From Apium graveolens (lineage: Eukaryota > Streptophyta > Magnoliopsida > Apiales > Apiaceae): 64,000 nt of DNA. How positions within the stretch are numbered: position 1 is the stretch's first letter; each line of letters opens with the position of its first letter. Position numbers and translations under genes: made by a program. The stretch is from positions 1,612,001-1,676,000 of the forward strand of contig NC_133647.1 in assembly GCF_009905375.1 (NCBI RefSeq). The letters run 5' to 3'. The notes below the pieces were generated by a model. The model was not told the DNA's origin. It worked only from the letters and a program-made list of their open reading frames with translations, and made no database searches. This document shows, in pieces, positions 47,610 to 57,429 of this stretch.

Positions 47610-47700
47610 CACATTGTGTAACTTGGTGTAGTGGTTTGCACTACACTTTGTGAAGTGGGAGGTCTTGGGTTCAAATCCTGGGTAGTGCAAAATTTCAGAA
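47610..47700 (+). mobile_element. tRNA-like module (SINE head) inside the CACTA
   Basis: A-box-like tggtgtagtgg (47624-47634) and a perfect B box ggttcaaatcc (47668-47678), 33 bp apart, as in tRNA-derived SINEs. The flanking bases do not fold as a complete tRNA cloverleaf with acceptor stem, so a functional tRNA is unlikely. Confidence 0.55.
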
Positions 47701-47724
47701 TTTTTTTGATTTAAATACTTCACC

Positions 47725-48035
47725 ACTGCCACGTCAGCAGTGGACCACTGCCACGTCAGCAAAGTGGGGCCCACATGGGGGACCACCTACCACGTCAGCA
47801 GGTTCCCTGCCACGTCAGCATGGTGGGGCCCACGTGTGACCCACCTGCCATGTTAGCAGGGCCCTGCCACGTTAGCAGAGTGGGGCCCATATGGGGGGAC
47901 CCACCTGCCACGTCAGCAGGGGTCCACCTGCCACATCAGCAGGGTGGGACCCACATGGGGTGACTCACCTGCCACGTCAGCAAGGACCACCTGCCACGTC
48001 AGCAGTGTGGGGACCCAGCTCTGCCACACCAGCAT
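47725..48035. repeat. Right subterminal repeats of the CACTA element
   Basis: About a dozen copies of tgccacgtcagca or close variants (tgccatgttagca, tgccacatcagca), mixed with gtggggcccac, over 300 bp. GC-rich against an AT-rich surround. Confidence 0.88.
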
Positions 48036-49705
48036 TTATTTATTTATAAAAAATTGAATATTTTTATTAATATATGTATTGGCAACACTTTACGAGATCT
48101 ATGCTAACATAATTAAAACATGTTGCATGATGGTACATTATTATATAGCTACTGCAACATTATCTATGGCAACATCACCTAATTATGTGGTAGAAGGCCG
48201 TTTATGGCATAGTGAGTGTTCGCAGATTTATCAAAGAAGACACTCAACTCCTGAATGGACTTAAACAAGCACAAATTGAAGCATTTCCTGAAGCTTATTT
48301 ATATCCTTACAAGGGAATAGCTTATGTCTGTGAAAGAACCAGAAAACTCATTCACATCAAAATTCCAAGAAACTGCGTTCAGACAAACAAGAGATTGATA
48401 ATGAAACTTCAAACGAGTTAAGGACAAAGAAGTTCAAGACAAAAGAAGATATTCAGATGATCAAAATCCTTGGCAAGTATCTCATAAATGAACCGTCTAT
48501 GCTGCCTTACACCAAATTAAATGATTCACAAGATGACTTGGATGATGATGAGCAGATGCAAGATTCTCAAAAACCCTCTGGCTGTCCAAGTCAATCTAAA
48601 AAGGCAGCTAGCAGTGATAAATCATACAAGGATGTTGATAAGAGGCAACATAGAGACAAGAAGAAAGCTGATGAGAGGAAAAGGAAGAAGAATCAAGACC
48701 CAGGTCCCAAGGATCAGACCCTAAACATCCAAACAAAACAAACTCAATCCTTAAAGCCAACAATCTCCTTCATCAAACCTCCTCAAACCTCAAAGCCTAA
48801 GCTCAAATTCTTATACAAACAAACCGCTAACTCTTTCCTCAAAATTCCAATTACTACTAACCAGACATCTCTCAAGAAAATTTGAACCCTGCCCTCTGTC
48901 AAACCATCACACAAAATTCACTTCAAAACTGTTGGAAGAAAACCTAAGAAAGCAAGGCTCTCAAAAAGAGTTGGAGAAACAGAAAGGTCCATCTGGAATT
49001 GTTTTAAACAAGATGATTTTCTACCTCTAAATTGGAGTTGCTCAGATGAAAATCACTTTCAAAAACTGGTTGTGGAAATAGTCAGAGTCTGGGTGGTCTC
49101 TTTAAAAGAAGTGAGAATCTACTTTCAAGATGGGACCTTCACTCTTCTCAGCAGCAATCTAATGGACACTCTCTCTCCAACAGAACTTAAAAGAGCAATT
49201 AGTTTACTAAAGGACAAGGACACTGCTACAAGAGCATTGAGATCAGTTCTGGATGAATGGTTGTTTATAAGGGAGGAAAGAAGAACAAAGAATAAGGCTG
49301 ACTTTAAAGAAATGAAGAGGAAACATGATGAAGAGATTGATCTATACATTCAAAGATCAGAAGATCTCAAGGCAAAAGGAAAGAGCAGAGTCTCAAAAGA
49401 TGGACAATTTCTATATGTCAATACTGGTACAATGTCAAGATTCAGGATTGAACTACTGCATCAATATTCCTTAGCTGAAAGGAGCAAAATTATGAAAGCT
49501 CTAAAAGGAACACCCATAGTAGAAGAATTGGAAATTCTAGTCTACCTGAAGGACCTTACCAGAAAGGAAAAAGAAGATCAATTGTTTCACTAAAACCCAT
49601 GAATATGACTCAAATGTTCAGTGTATATGACTCATTAGAATTCTTCATCTTAAGCTCGGGATTAGTCTTGTTAACATGCATGAATTTGTGATAAGCAATC
49701 TTCTC

Positions 49706-49721
49706 ACAAATTGGGGGAGAT
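49706..49721 (+). promoter_or_regulatory. Polypurine tract of the Sirevirus-like element
   Basis: caaattgggggagat immediately precedes the LTR start tgttgtgcaag. Confidence 0.8.
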
Positions 49722-49841
49722 TGTTGTGCAAGACATGCCTGTACAATAACAAGACTAAGTCATAATTGACAGCCCTAAGTAAGTTGAATGATAATCTTAG
49801 TCTGCAAGATGTACTTGTAACTACTAAAGTCTGATTAAAGG

Positions 49842-50338
49842 CAAGGAGCAGACTGGAACCTTTTTATGTGAACAGTACAAGCCTAAGGATTCTCTCTGAA
49901 AGAAGATCAAGAAGATCATGCCTCAGAAGAATTATGAAGAAGCTTGGAGTTGAATAAATCTGTTTTAGGAAAAATATTCTAAGTCAGGATCTCTACAAAT
50001 CTCAGAGTTAGTGTTATAGAGAAGTCACTCGAGAACTCCAGAATGACTTATCGAGAACTCAGGAAGTGCTGATAGAAAACTCAGTAAAGCCAAGGAGCAA
50101 ACTGGAACCTTTTTCTGTGAACAGTATGAAGCCTAAGGATTCTCTCTGAAAGAAGATCAGGAAGATCATGCCTCAGAAGAATTATGAAGAAGCTTGGACT
50201 TGAATAAATCTGTTCTGGGAAAAATATTCTAAGTCAGGATCTCTACAAATCTCAGAGTTAGTGTTATAGAGAAGTCACTCGAGAACTCTAGAATGACTTA
50301 TCGAGAACTCAGGAAGTGCTGATAGAGAACTCAGTAAG
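49842..50338 (+). repeat. 249-bp tandem duplication within the 3' LTR
   Basis: caaggagca.actggaacc starts at 49842 and at 50091; the units then stay collinear to gaactcagtaa with about 10 differences. Confidence 0.92.
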
Positions 50339-50401
50339 TGCTGATACAGAATTCGGTAAGTGCTGATACGGAATTTGGTAAGTACTGATAGAGAATTCAG
50401 A
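50314..50401 (+). repeat. Four 22-bp tandem repeats in the 3' LTR
   Basis: aagtgctgatagagaactca-like units begin at 50314, 50336, 50358 and 50380. Confidence 0.9.
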
Positions 50402-51140
50402 GATCTCGACAAGCCAACCTCCTCATGGAAATCCAGAGATCTCTACAAGTCAATAAATTTATGGAAAATGAGAGATCTCGATAAGTCACTTTACTTATCG
50501 AGATGTCAGGCTCCATAAAGCTCAAACTAAAGAACTCGAAGTACAAGTCTCAAAGTACAAATCGCAGACCAGTTCAAGATTCAGGATTATCAATCAACAA
50601 ACAATCCAATCACTTGGATTGACAAGTCTACAAAAAGCAGCTTGAGGCGTGCAAAGATCTACAGAAAAGATTAACTGACAAAAGGAGATCAAGATTAACA
50701 CAGTGTGCAGAGATATGCTAACCCAGAAATAGAAGGTTCACTTTTCTATTTATAGAATGATAATTGACAGTTTAGAAAAAGTAAAAAGGCAGTTTCTATT
50801 GCACACTGTGTAAACCAGAAGTTAACTGACTTATAAAGTTAACACTGGTCCTTTGGTCAGTTGTAACAATTTAGATCAGATCTTGTATTCTCTCAAGATA
50901 GAAGCTAAGCTCTTAAAAAAAAGCCTAGAAAATTTGTAGCAAGATTTTCTTAATTTTAATACAAAATTAAGTGAGTTTTGAAAGATCGTTGTTAACTGCA
51001 TTATCTTGTTTGAATTTGCATTAACATTGTTCATCTACAAAATCATCTACTTTATTCACCTTCCTAAACGGATCAAGAAAAGCTTAAAAACACGAAAACA
51101 CATTCACCCCCCCCCACTGTGTGTGATTCATTATCTAACA

Positions 51141-51367
51141 CCTTCCTCTTCCGCTTCCAGAACTTCTTCTACTAGAACCTCTTCAAATTCGAGATTTCTC
51201 AGTCGCCTTTGAGAACGCGTAAGTATACACGCACTCTAGAGTACCTGAACGAAAACAAGTACCCAAGTAAGTAACAAATCCTGGTCACTGAACTCTAACA
51301 ATCAATAATGACAAGTACATATACTAAACAATTAACACCGAAGTCCCCGGTAGCGGCGCCAAAAACT
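51141..51367 (-). mobile_element. 5' internal end of an Athila/Tat-type Ty3 element with primer site
   Basis: On the minus strand the sequence next to the LTR reads ttttggcgccgctaccgggg; the Asp-tRNA-type primer site is at 51361-51345 and is typical of the Athila/Tat group. The rest of the internal region is cut off by the Sirevirus end at 51140. Confidence 0.7.
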
Positions 51368-52798
51368 TGTTAAGACGAAATCACGCACTAATAATTCACG
51401 CAAGTATACGTGTTCACAAGTAATATAGAATATCTTCTAGTTTATACCCACAGAGACTTCTTGATTAACTGTAAAAGTAAAACTTAGGCACTACTGATAT
51501 TGTTATAATTCAATGCTAAGACAATTAACTAATGAGATTGTTTATTCTAAAAATTAACTACTTATTAAAACTATTATATGACAATGGATGAAATTACTAT
51601 ATATGATGAACATGTGATTCTAACTTCATTAACCACTTCATTCAATAGCCATGTTGTTCTTAACCTTAGCATGCAATGATGATGACACTAATTAGATAAC
51701 ACACAACTGATACCCGCCAACTATCGTTGTACGAATAACATACTACCAGACATCCACAAAAGAGATAGAAGCTGAATAGATACCACTTATGATGAGACCC
51801 TATATGTCTATAGAATTTGACAAAATAATGGTTTAATGCACAAGTTATCTATCATGATTACATAGGGCAAGTAAGATGGGTAAAATTACCTACAAATCAT
51901 GCATAACAATAACACATGAACCAATGCTAGCATGACAAGTTCTAAACTCTTATATTCACTTTCGCTTCAATAAGAATTAACATACTATCCTATAAGTTCG
52001 CGACGCTCATAAGACGAATAAGCACAACCATAAGTAGGCTATCATACAGTCACCACACACTAAAGTATCAAAACAAATTAACTAAAAAAATCCATAATTA
52101 AATCCGCTAGAACCCCACGATAACGATTAGCCCATGATCGGACTCATCGCCAACGTGGGTTCCAATGAAAACATGATATACGAAACGTAGTCTTTATACC
52201 AAATTAAATAAACCAGAGTACATAAAGAGAGTATTAGGTTCAACAGTAAAGAAAACTATCATCCAAGATTCCAACTCAATCAAAGAATCACAAGTTAAAC
52301 TAGTTATTCTTCTCCTTCATTGTATTTGTGCTCTTAGGTCTTCTCCGTGTATTCTCCTGGCTCTTGTATATCTCTCCCTTGATTAAAACGAATTATTGTA
52401 GCTTTTATAGTGGTTGAATAGGTCTGGGCCTTGCATAATCTCCAAATCATAACAGGAAAATATTTTAATTCAGATGATCTGCGGCGGGCGCCGTGGGATC
52501 TGGGGCGGCCGCCGTGGCTCTGCGGCGGGCGCCATGGATTCAGGGGCGGCCGCCGTGGCTTTTCTGGAAAAACTGATTTTATTGCGCAGAATTCTTCTGA
52601 ATCAATTCCTGATTTCGACAAGACGTTCTCCCAACCTCTACTAAGTTTTAAATATCACATAAAAGTAATTATTCCTCCGATAGGAACCTGAAATGCAAAA
52701 ACTACACAAAACACATCAAAAAATGCAAATAGCTTGAGTACAAAACACCTTTTCAAGCCATTATAAAGCGTTCTAAGTAGATAAAATCCCACGTATCA
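51368..52798 (-). mobile_element. LTR of the Athila/Tat-type element (1,431 bp)
   Basis: Plus-strand ends tgttaagacg and cacgtatca give TG...CA. The primer site lies seven bases outside the left end, so this is the 5' LTR of a minus-strand element. Its right border coincides exactly with the point where homology between 52799 and 55108 begins, so it lies within or against the Tekay-like LTR. Confidence 0.78.
52480..52560. repeat. GC-rich 41-bp tandem repeat, two units
   Basis: gcggcgggcgcc.tgg followed by ggggcggccgccgtggct occurs at 52481 and 52522. It contains several NotI-like palindromes (gcggccgc) in an otherwise AT-rich LTR. Confidence 0.9.
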
Positions 52799-53683
52799 AT
52801 AATGGTAAGGCTCATTAAAATTCAACAAGTAACGAATTCATAAAAGATAGATTTGTGGACTGCTCAACAGAATCAGCCCCTGATCAGTTCAATATTTTAC
52901 AATTTAAGGTATCTCAGTCATGAAATATGGATGCGGAATGTAAAAAAAAATACAGATGGTGAAAAGAGCTTTCCAGAATGGTATCGGTCATAATTTTTGA
53001 ATAAATATCCAATTTACTATGAATTTACGAAATTAGAGCGTACAAGCAGAACTTAACCCACCAGATTATAGAAAAGGCGGATTTTAAGATACTTACAAGC
53101 ATAATTTATGAAAACTCAAAGAACGAAAAACAAAGAAAATCAAATTATCTTTTCAACGAGAATATCACAATAATACGATAAACAATAAATCAGATACGAA
53201 TTTAACAAGAAATCAGATTGTATACAATGAACTAAGAATACGCAAATGAAGAACAAGAGAACAAAGAAGATATCTGTACCTCGAAAGCTTAACCAATGAA
53301 TTCAGAAACCCCCATAACAAGAACCCTAATCCCTAAAACTCCAAATTCATAATTTCCGATTAGGTTTTGTTGATTACCGCTTTCTCCTTTTCTAATCATT
53401 CTCTCTCTCTCACTCCCTCTCTCTCTTTCTCTTCTCTTTTCTCAAGTAACGTAAGCTTTTTCTTTTTACAAACACTAATTCCTCTATTTTCTTCTTTCTT
53501 TCTTTTTTTCTTTTTATTAAACCTTCACTCTTTTTTTAATAAAAACCTTACCATTTTTTAAACTAATACTCTTAAAACAATATTTTCATTATAAAAATAA
53601 CTAATGCAAACTAATTTTAATAATAAATCAACAATATTATAAATAATTAACCAAAAATAATTATAAAATATCGGGATGTTACA
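52799..53683 (-). repeat. Partial 3' LTR of a Tekay/Del-like Ty3 element
   Basis: Collinear with 55108-56008 (ataatggtaaggctcatt to gggatgttaca). On the minus strand it begins tgtaacatcccg, the usual start of this LTR group. The missing half lies beyond the Athila-type insertion point. A CT-rich tract is at 53398-53520. Confidence 0.82.
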
Positions 53684-53946
53684 TTCTTCCCTCCTTACAG
53701 AAATTTCGTCCGCGAAATTTAACTTGCGCACTTCTGCTAAAAGGGATATAACGAACACGGACAAATCTCAAAGAACACGAAACGAAGCACACTCTTGAGT
53801 AACTGATCATTCTAAAGTCTACCCATACTCACAGGACGAGCCTAAAGGCAACTATAAAACTAAGATTCTATCTTACGACTACCCAAAATTCACACCGGGA
53901 ACCTAAATGCAAGTCTAAAGAATCTTAAAATCTAGCTCTGATGCCA
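53684..53946 (-). mobile_element. Internal remnant: polypurine tract joined to primer site
   Basis: Minus-strand aaatttcgcggacgaaattt and ctgtaaggagggaagaa form the 3' internal end and polypurine tract (53697-53684). At 53946-53935 tggcatcagagc is a primer site. Only ~240 bp separate them, so all coding sequence has been deleted. Confidence 0.75.
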
Positions 53947-56008
53947 ACTTTAACAACCCAACAAATTCAATTCCTCAAAATAATACCTATTTAAATCCAA
54001 AATCCATAACTTCCTAACAATCCAATAACTTACAATTCTCGAATTTGAAAAATACGACTAAATTATCAAAGTACACCAACAAACTCTCAAAGAAATTTAA
54101 GATAAAAGACTAAACTACTCAAAAATTATACAACTCGCACTCTTCCCGAAAATAGCCCACCTAAGTAAGAATACCCGCCGGAGGAAAACAAAAAAATAGA
54201 GGACCGGTAGTGAGCGAAAGTCTCATATACGGATATAAAATAAATCATAACTGAACAAAGATTAATAGATGAGAGGCTAAGAACACAACTGAATATCTGA
54301 ATGAAGCACAATAATAATAGTGAATGAGACAATATAAAAAAAGATGAATACTCAACTCACAAAACAAAAATAAATGCTTATGACCCAAAACTTATCATAC
54401 TCTTTCAAATATTCTTATCACTTACACATAATAATCACAAATAATATAATTCAAAGAATAATGATAAAATAGAATCACACCCTTACACATACTCTTACAC
54501 ATATTCTCACACTTACAAAATAATACAGAAAATAGCTTACATACGAACATGGGAGGCAATCTTACACTTACATGATGTCCTATATTTTCAGTAATCCGGA
54601 AATATGTAGTCATCAAAACTTACAGAGGCTTGCACACCACAAAGCAAATGCTACCCAATATCTTACAGGGGCTTGCACGACAATAAGCACATGCTACCCA
54701 AAAGGCCAAATCACACACACACTAGCCATGGCTATACGTGTCCCACAACTTCGGTGACACGCCCATACAATGTAATTACACCGCATAGGAGGTGCCAAGC
54801 ACTAGATTATTCACTCACGACGGATGTCTTACAAACTCCCAAGTCATACAAATAATATAAACAACTAAAAAAACTACTCAAAGATCACACACCAAAATAT
54901 CTTACATCTCCAAAATCATATATAAATATATCAAAATAACCTCAAAACACTATAACCCAACATCACGAAACTAAATAACATAACAAGCCACTAATTACTT
55001 ATTAACTAAAATCTGATCATTTCCAAATAATGTCAAATTAGTGCATAAAGATAAATTCAACTGAAAATGTACAAAACATGAAAGTCGTAGGAAATTTCAA
55101 GACCTTTTCATAATGGTAAGGCTCATTAAAAATGAACAAGTAACGAATTCAAAAAAGATAGATTTGTGGACTGCTCAACAGAATCAGCCCCTGATCAGTT
55201 CAGTATTTTACAATTTAAGGTATCTCGGTCGTAGGAATATGGCAGCGGAATGTAAAAGCAAAATATATATGGTGAAAAGAGATTTTTAAAATGGTATCGC
55301 TCATAATTTTTGAATAAATATTCAATTTACTATGAATTTATGAAATTAGAGCGTACAAGCAGAACTTAACCCACCAGATTATAAAAAGGCAGATTTTAAG
55401 ATACTTATAAGCATAATTTCTGAAAACTCAAAGAACGAAAAACGAAGATAATCAAATTATCTTTCCAAAGAGAATATCACAATAATACGATGAACAATGA
55501 ATCATATACGAATTTAACAAGAAATCAGATTGTATATTATGAACTAAGAATACGCAAACGAAAAACAAGAGAACAAGGAAGATATCCGTACCTTGAAAGC
55601 TTAACCAATGGATTCAGAAACCCCCATAACAAGAACCCTAATCCCTAAAACTCCAAACTCACAATTTCCGATTAGGTTTTGTTGATTATCCCTTTCTCCT
55701 TTTCTAATCCTTCTCTCTTCTATTTCTCTCTCTCACTCCCTCTCTCTCTTTCTCTTCTCTTTTCTAAAGTAACGTAAGCTTTTTCTTTTTACAAACACTA
55801 ATTCCCCTCTTTTCTTCTTTCTTTCTCTTTTTCTTTTTATTAAACCTTCACTCTTTTTTCAATAAAAACCCTACCATTTTTTAAAACTAATACTCTTAAA
55901 AAATATTTTAATTATAAAAATAACTAATACCAACTAATTTTAATAATAACTCAACAATATTATAAAATAATTTAACCAAAAATAATTATAAAACATTGGG
56001 ATGTTACA
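53947..56008 (-). repeat. 5' LTR of the Tekay/Del-like element (about 2.06 kb)
   Basis: Lies between the primer site and the terminal gggatgttaca. Its right 900 bp match the partial 3' LTR. The exact left border is uncertain by a few bases. Confidence 0.68.
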
Positions 56009-57429
56009 ATAGTTATATAAGTTATTTTTTAAATTTCTTTTCTAAATAAAAATAGTATGTTTTAAATTTTATTCAAAAGATTTTTTTTCTTAAAAAGGTT
56101 ATATAGCTATACTTTCTATTCATATTAAAATGTGTGCTTAACAAACGATAATTTAAAGGCACAATACTAATTTATAATAAGATTCTTGTAATCCGTTAAA
56201 TAAAAATTTCATTAATTACATTTTTTAAAATGCTATTTGCATGAGTGAGTAGTATTAACATTCTTCTAAAATGTCCAATTATATCTATTAAAAGTTCCTT
56301 TAAAAAAATCCATTTTAAAAAATACATTATCATAAAGATTCTCATAAAATTTGTACGTAAATTTAAAAATTATTTTATTTGATGAAAAAATTAAAAAAAA
56401 AGTAGATTCTTTAAATATATCTCTAAATTTAATAACATTTTCCTTACTTTCATCTTTGTACTAATACTCTAAGATTCAATGATATGTTTTCTATCAAAAT
56501 TTAACTAATTTTCAACTAAAAAAAATTAAAATTAATTTTCAATGAATATTATGAGATTTCTTTAAATATATAGGATTTTGTCAATATCTTTTTATAGTTT
56601 TAACCAAAACATTATCAAATAATAACTTAAAATTTACATAATGCAAATACATGATAGTCATTATATTTTCTAATTAACATATTGAGATTTCATCAGATTC
56701 TTAGTATTTTTCTAAAAACTTCCACCACTACATAAATAATATTAACTCAATAGTACAGGCTTATTGGTGTTTTGATAAGTATTCATTCAAGTGCTTTTAA
56801 TGATAATACTTGTTATTGTTTGATTAATTTTAGTATATTAATGAGTTAATTATAATGCCGAGGGTTATTAATTGATAAAATAGTGCATGATTATATCTTT
56901 TATATTAATTTGTGACAACATGGACATATATTGTTACATTTGCATAGTCATGAAATTGATACTTAATTGTATTCTGGAATTTAAATTGGGACATATGTTG
57001 GTTTAATTACTGAATCTATATAATAATGATTTCAAGAGAAATCTATGATCATTGAATTTAAGGTCAGTGATATGGATAGAAAATACATCCTAAAGATACA
57101 TTAATTACCGCATTAAATGCACTTGGGCTTCTTGCCTGAAGTCCGGGACATACCTGTCTGGTCCAAACTTCGTAACAGGCATGTCTGGTCCAAACTTCGT
57201 AACAGGCCCATGACGGCCCATACAACCAAGGCCCACCAGCAGAGGTCGTCCAAGTCCACGAACACGAGCTGTTCACGGACTAGGCCCAATACGGCTGGAA
57301 GAGCAGAGACATGTGTTCTAAACGGACTCAAAATATTATGTAGAAGGTTCTAGAGTTCCTTCCCTCATGGGACTCCTAGTTCTCATCCAAGTCAAGGACT
57401 CCCAGTTCTCATCTAAGTTGGAGACTTGT
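56009..57429. other. AT-rich spacer, then a GC-richer unassigned segment
   Basis: 56009-57100 is AT-rich with no gene. 57110-57429 shifts to a GC-richer, LTR-like composition (ggcccatacaaccaaggc, ggcccaatacggctgg); it may be part of another LTR whose borders I cannot place. Confidence 0.45.
57156..57207 (+). repeat. Two-copy 25-bp repeat, period 27
   Basis: gtctggtccaaacttcgtaa followed by caggc occurs at 57156 and 57183. Confidence 0.92.

Larger units (their letters stand above)
42168..48214 (-). mobile_element. Non-autonomous CACTA transposon (6,047 bp) carrying host gene fragments
   Basis: Left end cactacaccaaaagtggcc; right end, read inward on the minus strand, cactatgccataaacggcc; both continue with ttct.c, giving TIRs of about 25 bp with a few mismatches. 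The 3-bp duplication agt flanks it (42165-42167, 48215-48217). Subterminal repeats lie at both ends. No TNP-type transposase frame is visible. Inside, on the minus strand, are reticulon-like exons with apparent 5' UTR, a GT61 exon and another exon-like piece, plus a tandem array and a tRNA-like module. This is a Pack-type (transduplicating) CACTA. Orientation is given by the captured genes. Confidence 0.9.
38742..49593 (+). pseudogene. Sirevirus-type third ORF (about 1,600 codons), split by a CACTA element
   Basis: The frame starts MASNVVRTFIPEKGTNF and stays in one phase from 38742 to the CACTA at 42168, broken only by nonsense codons (39090, 39243, 39630, about 40839, 40764, 41595, 42096). 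Skipping the CACTA and one 3-bp target copy resumes in phase as ELDVLIDSVRRFIKED. A frame change follows near 48410-48450, and the ORF ends at 49593. Layout: conserved N-terminal globular region (~280 residues, LILEELATRLVMPLSARGKE), a basic KKKRK cluster at ~329, a Ser/Thr/Pro-rich middle, an alpha-helical/coiled region (41,000-41,600), a Lys-rich stretch and a second helical region. No membrane segment or signal peptide is evident, so 'envelope-like' would not be a safe label. Function unknown. Confidence 0.78.
34561..51140 (+). mobile_element. Sirevirus-like Ty1/Copia derivative, interrupted by a CACTA element
   Basis: In order: an 84-bp 3' end of the 5' LTR, Met-tRNA-type primer site, gag, a collapsed pol, a long third ORF, polypurine tract (49706-49721) and a complete 1,419-bp 3' LTR. 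The last ~90 bp of the two LTRs match (cctaaacggatcaagaa, agcttaaaaacacgaaaa, ttatctaaca). Without the CACTA the element is about 10.5 kb. Extra ORFs downstream of pol are characteristic of Sireviruses within Copia. Integrase and nearly all RT are missing and the 5' LTR is truncated, so it is immobile. Confidence 0.8.
49722..51140 (+). repeat. 3' LTR of the Sirevirus-like element (1,419 bp)
   Basis: Starts tgttgtgcaagacatgcc after the polypurine tract and ends ttatctaaca. It contains a 249-bp internal duplication, 22-bp repeats and several gacttatcgagaactc-type motifs. A (C)10 tract lies near 51107. Confidence 0.82.

Noticed and set aside
47610..47700. Functional tRNA gene
   Set aside because: A and B boxes are present, but acceptor and anticodon stems do not pair convincingly.
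46803..48035. CRISPR array
   Set aside because: Repeats are contiguous tandem units or dense subterminal motifs without unique spacers, and this is a plant genome.
42168..48214. An autonomous CACTA transposase
   Set aside because: No long frame with transposase motifs; all coding-like parts match captured host exons.
52334..52691. Arg/Pro- and Gly/Arg-rich ORFs on both strands
   Set aside because: Created by the GC-rich tandem repeat within the Athila-type LTR.
57064..57353. Overlapping ORFs with repeated WTR.. / WSKLRNR.. residues
   Set aside because: Produced by the 25-bp DNA repeat in a GC-richer LTR-like segment; no family resemblance.
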